From Sphagnum compactum (lineage: Eukaryota; Bryophyta; Sphagnopsida; Sphagnales), in assembly GCA_965153455.1 (NCBI GenBank), contig OZ234502.1:15779495-15843494 (forward strand): a stretch of 64,000 nucleotides of DNA. The letters are read 5' to 3'. Both the position numbers and the translations under genes were made by a program. This document shows positions 1 to 10,535 of the stretch, one piece after another (positions within the stretch are counted from its first letter, which is position 1; every line of letters begins with the position of its first letter). Under the pieces are notes generated by a model. It saw nothing but the letters and a program-made list of their open reading frames with translations, was not told the origin of the DNA and searched no databases.

Positions 1-3000
1 CTAGTTGTGAAGTAATGAATGTGGAAGCTTAGTGTTGATAAAGCAAATTGTTTTGTTTCTTTTGTACTTCAGGAAGAATGCCCCACTGTTCATGTTTGTG
101 TCTTTTTTTTTGGAGCTAATTATTCCATTGCGGTATGAGCTTTAGGGCATAAGATATAGGTTTAAAATTAGGATTTAGAGAACAATTCAAGGAAAATGAT
201 AAAAGTGTCTAGAAGGGTTTTATGAGCAATTTAAATGGCATGTTCTTCTATGTTGTGGGTTTGTGGAGCTTCTAAGGGAAACAATATGATCCTCTATGTT
301 TCAAAGAAAACACTTGCCTTGGATGTGGGAACTCTGAAGAGGAAATGGGATTCTGAAGAAGTACACATGGGTGTTATGGGAAGAGTTTGTTGTTCCATCC
401 AATTATTTTTTATTTCTTTGTCCAACTTCTAAGGGTGAAGGATCTAGTGGGTATATGACTCTCATCTAGAATTTGGGAATTCTTTTATGAACTACCACAT
501 GTAATACCAATTGGCTTTTGAAAGGAAATCAAATAATTCTAATTCCTTGAGGTACATAGCATGTTCTTCCTTAGTGTCAAAGTTGTAGGAATGTAATATA
601 GATTAATATTGTATTGTCCAAGTGTTGTTATATGTATTGTATCAAGGTTCTTTTTAACCAAGTAACCCTTCTTTTTGGTGACACTGGTTTCACATGTCAA
701 AGAGGAACTACATTGAAGACCCCATTGAGTACAAAAAAACCTGATGAATTATTATTTAGATTTTGGAATCATTTTCCCAACAATATGGTTGATCCAAAGT
801 AAGTGAAATGCTTCCCCAAAGGTTCAAACCAACCTATTTCATTTTTTAATGTTATGTGTATATTATTTCCATGGAATTGATTACTTTGCAATGCTTATTG
901 ATATATAATAAGTAATAGGTCCTTAGTCTTCCACTAACAAAATGTATGGTCCATGCATCATAGAGCGCTTGGACCAATCATGAAGAGTTTTCAAAGTGTT
1001 TTAAATATTTCCCTTAAATGGAACCTAACACAAATTCAATTCATTGAATGTTAAGTAATGTTTAACAAAAACATATTTTGAAGTTGGATTACTTTTTTGA
1101 GTTTCATAGGTTTGTTAACAAACTTAACTTTGTTCAAATTTTCAATTATAAATCTTTCCCTCCCAAGTTACCCATCAAGTTATACCACAATGTTTATTCA
1201 ATTTCCTTTTGAAAATTATTCCTAGAAAGTCATTCAATAAATGTCACAATAGCGATTGCAACATTTGATGACATTTATGAAAAAAATCAATGATTTTTTT
1301 TGTTTTCTAGTGATAGTTTGATGATGAAAGGCATTTAAGTGTTTACATGTAAAAGAGTGACATTTTCAAAGTTAGAAAACTAAAATTATAGTTCAAAAAT
1401 CCAAAAATATTACTATTTTAAATTATAATGTTTTAGTGATGTGTTATCAAAGTACTGTCCGGGGGGGGGGGGGGGGGGGGACACTTGATGTAAAGTTTGG
1501 AATCTATGTGTGTCAAATGACCATTTTTAGGGGGGTTATTAGATATTTGTCCAATTTATTTTTTATCATCCTATTCTTATCTAACTTTTAATATATACAT
1601 AATAAAGCCACCCTATATTAATTGTAATATATTATTTCAGATTATATCATACGTCCCTATATTATAAATAAATTGATTATTTGAATAAAATGTACCCTAT
1701 TTTTAATTAATTAACTCATTAGTTTTACCCAACGATCAATATATTACACCCTATATTTTTACTCACATATTTTCTACTTTGTTTACTAGTGTTTCGTTCG
1801 GGAGTACCACCTTTATTTTTTAAACATTTTATCCACATTCTCCCACCCCTTTTCATCTTTTAAAATGTTTAAAATCATGTTTTTCAGCATGTGTTGAACA
1901 TATTAATATCTAGGGTGATATTTTCACATACAAAAAATAATGAAAAAATAATAAATTTGATTGATTTTTAGGTGTCCCATTAAATTCTACTGATTTGATA
2001 TCTTTAATTTGTAATATACTTCCACAATGTTTTAATTATCAATCCATAATACAAAATAATTTTCACCATTTAGAAAATAACCGTTTAATTCTTTATGAAC
2101 ATGTTGAGTACTTCCCCAAACTAGCTTTGATCTCAATTGAAGTTTGTGTGATTGAAAACCTTTTAATCTAGGTCATTGGTTTTTCTTCAAAGGAATTGGA
2201 TAATTAAATACTTATTGAAACATTAAGTTTGTTATTTTAGTTACATTTTCAACCTTTTATTCATTTTTTATTAGAAGACGGAAAGACCAAATCCAAGTTT
2301 GGAATTATAGATTGAATAGAATGGAAAAACACATTTTTGCCAACAAAAAAATGGACTTTCATCTTATACGATTGTTGTACCTCATTCAAACATGGCAAAT
2401 TTGCAACTATTGAATGAAACCAATGCAATTGCACAATTCATTCACAAATATCCACATGGTTTTGAACATCTATTTGATTTTGTTGCATTTAATATAATTG
2501 GGTTGATAATAATAATGGTAACATTTAATGAAGTTCAATATTGCTCTTTGTATAACCACCTACAAGTTAACGATGAGTCTTAATTGGTTGGGTTATTGGT
2601 TTGATCTTATATTTCTTCATGATGAACATGTCAATTTAAGAAAAGGTGTTGACATTTTGTGCCAAAAAAAACTTTTTGATTCATAAACTCGTATCAGTAT
2701 GACTTTGTGTCTTTGAAGTTGTTATTTAATTTGAATGCCTTCTATGGTGTTAAAAACCTAACAAATGAAGAAAAGTGTAATGATGTATCAAACAATGTAC
2801 TATTAAAAGCATTAACAACTTTATTCAATAAAATTGGTTAAAATATCATTATGTGCAAAGGAAACTACTAGTTTAATGCTCCACATCAATATGTCCAATG
2901 GGAGCACAAAGCGAGTTGTAATTTAGAGAGGTAAAAACAAAAAAAATCAAGAAAAAACCTATAAAAAAAACCTAATAAAAATGACGAAAATGTCAAACGT

Positions 3001-3117
3001 GATGCTACTAATCAATAAGTAGAAAGCAATACAAGATTCAAAGGGAAATGTAAGTCATTAATAGCCATTTATGTGTACCATTAGGTAATTTTCATTGGGA
3101 TTGCCATCATCATTTTG
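1..3117. other. AT-rich intergenic DNA
   Basis: I see no gene in this stretch. Short open frames occur but have no recognisable domain, no repeated codon pattern and no convincing splice sites. The composition is strongly AT-rich. The only striking local feature is the 20-base G run at 1461-1480. Confidence 0.6.
1461..1480. repeat. homopolymer G20 run
   Basis: Twenty consecutive G residues sit in otherwise AT-rich sequence. The run could form a G-quadruplex, and its exact length is a likely sequencing or assembly uncertainty. C-rich homopolymers also occur at 11.6-12.1 kb and 63.63 kb. Confidence 0.95.
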
Positions 3118-3385
3118 TAGGCAAACACCAAATAATAGCAAATCAAATGCGGCACCAAGTTCAACGCATTACAATACAATGCCCAACATGAAAAAATTGA
3201 ATTTTTTTACTATACCTACATAATGATTAACATTTTAAGTATCTTTCTTACACAACAATTTGAAAGGAAAACATGTTATGCGATGGTTATTTAATTTTCC
3301 CTTCAAGCTAAACGTCTAGGGTTCAATCCTTCTCCCAAATGTTTTTTCAAGAGCAAAATGGATGGAAAATATAGAGAACATTTAA
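3118..3385 (+). repeat. left outer arm of the foldback element
   Basis: This arm pairs with the reverse complement of 5040-5320. It contains a GGGTTCAATCC block near 3320 that resembles a tRNA B-box, at the place where the right arm has its own tRNA-like block. The arms are well diverged, with scattered substitutions and small indels, so the element is old. Confidence 0.6.
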
Positions 3386-3479
3386 ATATTTTTTAAAAGT
3401 TACTTGCTTTTAGTAAACAACTTCTCCAAGGAAAAAAAGAATAAGTGTTAATCTCAAACAAGTTGTTCTAAAGAACAAT

Positions 3480-3740
3480 GTAAGTTCCCCATGGAGCAAA
3501 ATGAAGTTCTTGGGGAGTAAAAAAGTTCTCTAGGGAACAAATGAAGTACCCCAAAAAACAACTTTCACAAGGAATAAAAAAAGTTCCCTAGGGACAAAAA
3601 CAACTTCCCAAAGGAGCAACGAAATTTTGCCAAAAAAGGGCCCAAGTTCTCTAGGGAGAAAAGCACCTTTCCTAAGGAGCAACAAACTTTTTTCAAGGAA
3701 GGGTCCAAGTTCCCTAGGAAAACATATGTGGGTCCAACCA
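3480..3740. repeat. minisatellite of about 60-bp units
   Basis: The phrase AAGTTCYCTAGGG recurs at about 3523, 3581, 3644 and 3708 (spacing 58-64 bp), and AAGGAGCAAC at 3611 and 3674. The minus strand encodes a monotonous SLGK/LGNL-type peptide over 3565-3756, which is best explained as a by-product of the repeat and not as a gene. Confidence 0.7.
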
Positions 3741-4159
3741 CACTATTAAGAACCACATGTGCCCCCTTGGACCATTACTTTATTCTTAAAATATTCTTAG
3801 AATTTATTTAACATGTCTTTCAAAAAAACATTATTTTTAAAAAGTTCTCTTAATAGTATTATGTTAAGGTGTATATTAAAAAATATCCCAAAATATGTCA
3901 TTAAAAATTATTTTCAAATTGTGCTTTTAGTGTCAAAATTGTTTTTATGCAACTTTTAAACAATGGTCACAAGGGGTTGAAAATCCTTATATGTATTTTT
4001 CACTCATTAGATTGATTCCAAATTTTTTTGATATGTAAATAATGTATTTTATTTATTTATTTATTATTTTTATTACACACAATCCAAAGTTCAAAAAATT
4101 AAGTAGTGGTTATGATTACTTTTGGTACATGTTAGTATGACTACACCCATGTTTCGAAT

Positions 4160-4284
4160 CTTTTTGTAAACATAATCATTTCATGTTCTTTTTATATAGG
4201 CTTGAGACCTATCATTAAAGGAGTCTTGAGGATAGCTACAACTTTATAGTTGGAAGCACTTCAATCAAAATTCATATGAAAAAC
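4160..4284 (+). repeat. left inner inverted-repeat arm
   Basis: About 125 bp align with the reverse complement of 4499-4623. The inner half is strongly conserved (GTTGGAAGCACTTCAATC is identical). The outer half (CATAATCAT..TCATGTTC..TTTTTATAT) also matches. The loop between the arms carries the 46-bp tandem repeat. Confidence 0.75.
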
Positions 4285-4290
4285 TCCTTA

Positions 4291-4450
4291 AGGAACATGG
4301 TTGTTCCTTGGAACAATTTAGGCCCCTTTCTCCCTGGGGGCATGGTTGTTCCCTAAGACAACTTAGGTCCCTTTCTCTTCTGGGGGCATGGTTGCTCCCC
4401 AAGACAACTTAAGCCCCTTTTTCTTCGGGGGCATGGTTGCTTAGGGGAAG
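4291..4450. repeat. 46-bp tandem repeat in the foldback loop
   Basis: The phrase CATGGTTGYTCC(C) begins at about 4295, 4341, 4387 and 4432, giving a regular 45-46 bp period over nearly four units. Each unit ends in a pyrimidine run and GGGGG. Related but more diverged units recur at 4836-4990, outside the inner arms. Confidence 0.75.
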
Positions 4451-4498
4451 ATTCATGTTCCCTGAGGAACAAATGTGCTTAAAACTTTGTGTGATCAT

Positions 4499-4623
4499 AA
4501 CTTTTCATATGCATTATGATTGAAGTGCTTCCAACTACAAAGTTGTAAATTTTTTGAAGATCTTTCTAATAATAGGTTGGAAAACAATATAAAAATGAAC
4601 ATGAGATGATTATGATTACAAAA
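4499..4623 (-). repeat. right inner inverted-repeat arm
   Basis: This is the reverse-complement partner of 4160-4284, separated from it by about 215 bp of tandem repeat. Transcription through the pair would give a long imperfect double-stranded RNA. Confidence 0.75.
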
Positions 4624-4835
4624 AAATCGGAACATATGTTCCCTAAGGACGGAACATTGTTCCTCGAGTAGTTGCCTTTTTTCATCGGGGAACAATCATG
4701 TCCCTAGAGAGAAGGAATTCAAGTTACATTGGGGAAAAACTTAAACCTTTTTTTCCTTGAGAAACAATCATGTCTTTAGATAAAGGAATTTAAGTTGCCT
4801 CAGAAAGCGACTTAAGCCACTTTTTCCCCCAAAAA

Positions 4836-4990
4836 CATGGTTGTTCTTGGGGCAACTTATGCTTGCTCCTTCAAGAACATGGTTGTTCCCCAAGGAGCAA
4901 CTTAAAGCCCATTTTCCCCTAGGAACATGATTGAACCCCTAAGCAACTTAAACTTTTGTTCCTTCGAGGACATGGTTCATAAGGAACATG
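4836..4990. repeat. diverged copies of the 46-bp unit
   Basis: CATGGTTG/CATGATTG phrases at 4836, 4878, 4926 and 4971 continue the same unit type as 4291-4450 at 42-48 bp spacing. An extra partial phrase lies at 4987. Confidence 0.6.
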
Positions 4991-5039
4991 GTTCTCTTTA
5001 AAAAAAAATGTTTTTGGGCAACTAACTTAAAAAATTGCC

Positions 5040-5320
5040 CAAGGGCAATTTATTTCCATCCATTTTGTTTGTGGATGAAAAAAAGAATTCAAAAGAAGGT
5101 TCAAACCTAGGACCTTTGGGTTGTAAAGGGGTATTTAACCACTGCATTAATTTTTCGTTTGAAAACAATTTAAGAAAAAAATATTTCAAGCATTAATCAT
5201 TGTGCGGGTACATGAAAAAAATTCTGAATTTTTTTTCTTTGTTGGCACTGTATTATATTGTATTATAATTACGTTGAGCCCAGTGCCACATTTAACTTGT
5301 TGCTATTGTTTAATGTTTGC
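5040..5320 (-). repeat. right outer arm of the foldback element
   Basis: Read on the minus strand, this arm aligns with 3118-3385 on the plus strand. It carries the clearer tRNA-like block, listed separately. Confidence 0.6.
5096..5150 (-). other. tRNA-like relic (Val-AAC-like) in the right arm
   Basis: On the minus strand an A-box-like GTGGTTAAAT is followed by a five-base stem CCTTT/AAAGG enclosing a seven-base loop ACAACCC (5113-5129), then a B-box-like GGTTTGAACC (5098-5107). Stem, loop and spacing imitate a tRNA anticodon arm and T arm. The central loop triplet reads AAC, as in a valine tRNA. There is no acceptor stem or invariant U33, so it is not a working tRNA gene. A tRNA-derived promoter captured by a transposon is the simplest reading. 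Confidence 0.45.
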
Positions 5321-5474
5321 CCATTTTGAAACATCATGGTGAACCATGGTAGTAGCTAGCAATGGTGGATAAAAAACAATCAAAGGACCATAAATTTTGT
5401 AAATGATAAAATATCTAGTAAAGTTTTCAAAGAAAAATATTAGCTATAGTTAACCACCCCATGGCGACATGGTT

Positions 5475-5715
5475 TTTTTTTTTCCATTTTGTGATGTAGC
5501 CATATTGGCAATTGTCCACAAAGAATTTAACCAAATTTAGCTACAAACAAGATATGAAAGTAAAACTTTTTTAGGATCTTGCTATATTTGGCTACCTCTT
5601 GGAGCCTATTATAAAAATCTAACAAATTTAGGGACATTTTTTCATAATCTGACAAATTTGGGTCATTTTCTTTGTCACCAAGTGGTGAAATTTTGTCACA
5701 AAAACAAACACAAGA
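5475..5715 (+). repeat. dispersed repeat R1, copy 1
   Basis: This copy shares TTTTGTGATGTAGCCA, TTGGCTACCT and CCTATTATAAAAATCTA, in that order, with 46225-46445. A more diverged copy lies at 38940-39230. All three are in plus orientation. No coding potential or terminal inverted repeat was found, so the class of element is unknown. Confidence 0.65.
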
Positions 5716-8120
5716 TGCCAATAATTCACGTTGGACACAATTCCGTTGTCCAAATCTTCTAAACTATCCTAATCTTCAATTATTTTGCCAACAAATTTCC
5801 ATTACGCTTCAAAAGATGCAAGCAATCATCTTCCATTGTGACTAGGACTTGTGTCAGCAAATTCTTGTGGATGATTAAGCTTCAACCAGATGAAGTGGGG
5901 TGAGATTGCCCTAATGAATGATTTACTGTGTTGATGGATGTACTAGTAGAAAACGCCAAGAAAGGGGATGGTTGGCGATCATGAACTTTAAAAGAGCTGC
6001 ATTTTCCAGCTTAATGTCTTTGCTATTTTCTTGTGTTTTTATTGTTTGTAGGTTATGGAGTTTGGTGTGTTGTTCTTCATGGAATGCCAACGCCCAAATT
6101 AGAAGTTGGTGTTGGAGTGCTCCTTCTTGGATTTTCTTTGGTTGTGTGATGAAGATGATGCGGAGTCGCTAAATGGAGGAAAGGTGTGGGGAGAGGAAGT
6201 AAATACTCAACGATGACTAAAGCTAAGCACCTTGGATTATTGGACTCATATTCATCTCAATTTCATTTTGTTATTTGGAAGCTTTAAGGAGGAATGCCTG
6301 AAGCTTGTGATTTTAATTAGGTTGTTCGTGTTTGCTTTAGGATTTCCGCTGCGCCAAAGTTGGTGAACAAAGCATTAGGAGTTAAGGTGTCAATAGGGTT
6401 ATTTGGACTAGCCTTAGTGGAGTTCCTATTCAAGTTGAACATACTTGAAAATTTTGTTGGGACATGGGAAAGACTAAATACCTGAATGTTTGGGACCTCC
6501 GAGTAAGTTCTTTGTAATGGGAAGTTCCTCGAAAATCTGAAGAGAACACTACAGATATTGCTTGTCCATATCTTTACCATCTTTGAACCAATATCTCTAC
6601 TTGGATTATGGGTAGACTATGTGTAGAACTAGTTTGTTGTCAGGATACCCCAGCCTAAGGCCATGCTAGTCCACAAAAAGAAAAAATTTGGAGTGAGCTG
6701 ATACGTCAAAGTCCATAGAGTTATTTTGTCACCAAGTTGTAAACAAATGCAGTGTTGCTACACTAGATGTGTATTTTCAAGGTTTGTTGTATTGATGCAT
6801 TTAAGCATTACTTGTATACACCCCTTTTTGGTGACACCCTCCTAAGTTCAACGATAACAGCAGTAGTCACTGGGACTCCCACTGCTAACTTGTCACAAGT
6901 GTTTTGAAGTTGAAATTAGGATCTCCATATTTGTCCAAAGTCTTCAAAATCAGAGTTGTAACGTGGATCTTGGTCTTCGACATCTGACTTGTAACAATTC
7001 AACTTGGACTTAGGCCATCTCCGTTTGTACTTCATTTTCGTCTTGGGACTTGTGCTTTTTCTTTCTTGATAAAGTTTGGCCAGGTTACATCATCTTGATA
7101 TTGTTCATAGGATTTTGGAGAGGAAGGCTTATCAGGAGCAACTGCCGAATTAGGGGCTGGTAACAAGGCACTAACTCTGATGAAGTTTGCGGACTGTGCT
7201 GAACCTGGTGCAGGTGTAACAAAATTGCAGGTTCAAGTTTCAAGGGATCCTGGTACTCTAGACTCTGGACGATTGGGAACTCATCAGCTTCAGTCGCTCC
7301 TATAAACCAGTGTTTGGTAGTCATGAGCTGCCTTTTCTGACGACCGGCGGTTTTCAAAGATATATCATTCCCATACACAATAAAATCAAATAACTGATAT
7401 ATTAACCATGGTTCTCAGAAATCTGAGAACTAAGCACCATATATAAACTACAACTCTCAAAAAGCTTAGAACCGATCAAATAATCTTGTACAAAACTGTC
7501 AATTCTTTGCTGATTATTTCATAAAACCACCGGAGGTCAGAAAACACATTTTCTTCAAGGCTTACAGAAGACACTGGAGCTGGAGGTTCTTTGATTCTGA
7601 AAATTATATCAAAGAACTGGAACCAGAAGTTCTTTTATTTCTGAAAATTGCATCAAAAGACCAAAACCGGAAGTTCTTTGAATCTGATTTTTTTCGAAAA
7701 AACCATACTCAAAGGTTCCTTGACTGCAAAAAATGTAGAAAACCAGAGCCAAAGGTTGAACAATCAGATAATCCACCCAATACTGATTCAAACTACATGG
7801 AGTCTGTTGTCAATAAAAACTTCCAAATTTGCATATTGTGAACTTGTGTGAATTTGTGTTAACACAAATGAAGACTGTGAAGTTATGAACTCCTCCTTTC
7901 GTTTGTTGACTTTTGTCATTTGTTGGCTCTAGACTGTGGATGGGCATTTGGGGATATTAGCGGGTATTTGCTTACCCTACTATTTGTAAGTAGGGTAAGC
8001 ATGCTGATCACCAAACACAAGCGGTGATTCAACGCTTACAGTGAACCTTGTCACCAAATATACATATTTGGCATAATTTGGCTTTTTTTGGCATCCAGGC
8101 AGGGTTGGTATTTTGTGGGT
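5716..8120. other. unassigned region with open frames of unknown meaning
   Basis: No gene is recognised. On the plus strand, 6321-6485 keeps an open frame with a hydrophobic stretch (IGLFGLALVEFLF) and a stop at the end, preceded by an acceptor-like TTTGCTTTAG. On the minus strand, 7085-7378 encodes 97 codons (for example YGNDISLKTAGRQKRQ) without a known domain. A short 43-44 bp tandem repeat with the phrase GAAGTTCTTT lies at 7582-7690 (units at 7583, 7626 and 7670). These may be remnants of old genes or chance frames. Confidence 0.35.
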
Positions 8121-8640
8121 TTGGTTATGGGTGTGAATATGGGTAATTATCAAAGAAATCCTCCATCTTTGTGTAAAGGTAGTGTTTGGTGATGGGGGGT
8201 ATAAGTTGTCCCATTAAGATGCATAAACTAATTATAAACCTGCTAAAACCCTTATGGGTGCATGGTACTCTTAATATTTGGTTATGAGTGTGACTTTGGG
8301 CAGTTATAAAGAATTTGCAGTTGATTATGTAAAAGTCATGTTTGATGATGGGAGTTAATTTGTTACATTCAACAAGATACTGTGAGCTACAAATGTTTGA
8401 AACCTTGATTGTAATTTGTCATTCTATTTCTAGGAAATGGCTCAAGTTATAGAATTTATCTCGAGCTGAAAGTGAAAGAATTATAAATTTGCTAAAACCC
8501 TACTGGCTGGGATTTGATGTGTTTGGTTATGAGTGTGACTTAAGATAGTTATAAAGAATTTGCAACTAATTATGTAAAAACATTGCTTGGAGATGGGCAT
8601 TGATTTGTCACATTCCATCAACTATAAATGTCCTGGAATT
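8121..8640 (+). repeat. three diverged tandem copies, phrase TTTGGTTATGAGTGTGA
   Basis: Copies begin near 8121, 8278 and 8523. Each contains GTTTGGTTATGRGTGTGA, then (in copies 2 and 3) GTTATAAAGAATTTGCA, and a TGATGGG block. Copies 2 and 3 are about 245 bp apart and copies 1 and 2 about 157 bp apart, so the intervening parts differ by indels. Confidence 0.65.
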
Positions 8641-8872
8641 GTAATTTGTGATGCTCATAAAAGCTGGTCAGAACATTTTAGTGTATTTAGAGAGTACATT
8701 AAGTAGCGCAATTTTACCTCAATCAAGAGGCTCCTACAAGGATTTTGCTTTTCAAGATGCCTCTTCTCGTTTTTTCCATGTTTTTTTTTCATGATACTCA
8801 TGGGGATCACAAGAAAAAAATTTAATAAAATTTTCTTTCTGGTTTTTACACTCGGTAACGCTCTCAGAGCTA

Positions 8873-8944
8873 GGCATTCCCAAAATAACCACCCCTCAGC
8901 TCCACCTGGGGAGTGAGCTTACTTCAGGAATAAGTGGGAATGCC
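8873..8944. repeat. 10-bp perfect inverted repeat
   Basis: GGCATTCCCA at 8873-8882 pairs with TGGGAATGCC at 8935-8944 across a 52-base spacer. It lies at the start of a GC-richer island (about 8860-9640). It could be a transposon end or a simple hairpin. Confidence 0.5.
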
Positions 8945-9393
8945 CCACTCCTTTGGCATTACATTCTATAAAATTGCTTAGGTGAAGAATTATCCTGAGC
9001 TCAACGTGAAAGCCAACCTTGAAGGCCAGTAGCTAACATGGAAGCGAAAAAAATCAGCCTGAGGGGTATCCAAACTACTTTCGCTCTCTCTCCAAGCAAT
9101 GAATCAGAAATGCAAATGGGTACTAGAAAGATAGACGCCTGTGCGAATGTGATCCCCAAACATGTACCTGACGGCGGCACATTTTGACACTTCAACCGTT
9201 CAGTTCTCAAAAGTCAGGTTCGAACTTTTTAATGTCCAGAGACAGTTGTCAGTACGAACTTCGAAGCTCATCAGATCCACTTCACTGACATCGCCAGTTT
9301 CCAGACCAATTGGTCGGTGCCGGTTGTCAGAGCTCTTTGGCTCGTCGGGAGAGTCGAGCTGCATCGAGGCTCGGAGGCAGCGGTCGACGTTGA

Positions 9394-9633
9394 ATGGTCA
9401 AGCAAGCGCAGTTACTCCCACAATACATAATGGTAAGGACGCGCTCTAATGGACTCTATGCGGTAGCCGATTCCCTGTGGAATACTCTTCACCACGATTT
9501 TACACATGAAGGTTATACTGGAGCTGCGGCCGATTACCTGTGGAATAGTGACCAAGATTATACACATGAAGTCTGTACTGCAGCTGCAGCTGGTTCCATA
9601 ATCAATACCCACCATGACATCATACACTTTTGA
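9394..9633 (+). CDS. possible short protein of three ~20-residue repeats
   Basis: A 79-codon frame from an ATG at 9394 encodes three consecutive related units. They begin DSLWNTLHHDFTHEGYTGAA, DYLWNSDQDYTHEVCTAAA and GSIINTHHDIIH. The DNA units (9466-9528, 9529-9588, 9589-about 9650) are 63, 60 and about 62 bp, so the frame is kept between units 1 and 2 and through most of unit 3. The surrounding DNA is GC-richer than the flanks. No known family is recognised. It could be a real short exon or a chance frame over a minisatellite. There is no splice or promoter evidence. Confidence 0.25.
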   Translation: MVKQAQLLPQYIMVRTRSNGLYAVADSLWNTLHHDFTHEGYTGAAADYLWNSDQDYTHEVCTAAAAGSIINTHHDIIHF

Positions 9634-9659
9634 AGGTTATAAGCAGTGTTTGGGCAGTT

Positions 9660-10535
9660 ATCTGATTTTTAAAAATAACTGTCCATTTCCTTTCTTGAAA
9701 AAATTGGAAATCACAGTTGGAAATCAGAGAGCCTCCAGGTTTCAGTTTTTAAAAAAAAGTTGGATTAAAAAACCCTCTAGTGTAGAGAGGCTGGTCATAG
9801 TACACTTAAGTGCTTACAGGACATTTGTGATCTCATTTGGAGTTAGTTGGGTGTCTAGCTTGTAGATGGATTGTAGATATTTTATGGGTGCAGCATCTAT
9901 TGCAGTTTAGATCATTCGATTTGATTAAGAGATGGCCAAGATATGGCCTCCCAAAGTTAAGGGTGTCAATGAAAAAAACAAAAAACCATCATTAATCATC
10001 CTATACCTTGGTTTGCAACCAATGTTTGCCCTATCAAGGCACATGCAAAATCTAACACATGTTTAGCATCCACGCTTTCAGTTCTAGATTAATAAACCCA
10101 TCATCAAAATGTCCATTTAAAAAAAGTTCACTTTCATTCAACAAACCAAATCAAAATTGTACATGAGGCAAAAAAATATGATTATGTGTAACCCAACATT
10201 CCACTAAACCCTAAACTATTCCAAATGGTGCTACAATTATCCCATTGTCCTCCCACCACACAAAATAATTTCTTCTTCTCTTTTTGTTGTTCCTTTCTTC
10301 CTACTTGGTTGAAAAAACATTGTGAAGTTTGTCGCTCATTCCTTTTTCAATGTTTTATAACTCGTTGTGATTTTCTTCTCTTATTGGTCTCTTAGTGTTA
10401 TTGCAACTCATTATGGTCTAGCTCTTAATGTAGCACATGGTCATTATATGGTATTTTTTATCGAGCTATAGGTGAGTTCTAATTTAAGTTCTTGAATTTT
10501 TTAAGAAACATTTTAACTTAAATGTTTTTCATTGT
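9660..10535. other. intergenic, nothing recognised
   Basis: AT-rich sequence without a convincing coding frame, structured RNA or repeat that I can support. Confidence 0.5.

Larger units (their letters stand above)
3118..5320. mobile_element. composite foldback element with nested inverted repeats
   Basis: The left end (about 3118-3385) aligns over its length with the reverse complement of about 5040-5320. Shared landmarks are a GGCAAAC...AATAGCAA block, AATGATTAA, a B-box-like GGTTYRAWCC block and AAAATGGATGGAAA. Nested inside is a better conserved inverted pair, 4160-4284 against 4499-4623, including the 18-base match GTTGGAAGCACTTCAATC. Three minisatellite blocks fill the interior. No transposase is visible, so this would be a non-autonomous foldback-type element or a stack of insertions. 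I could not identify a target-site duplication, so the outer limits are approximate. Confidence 0.6.
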
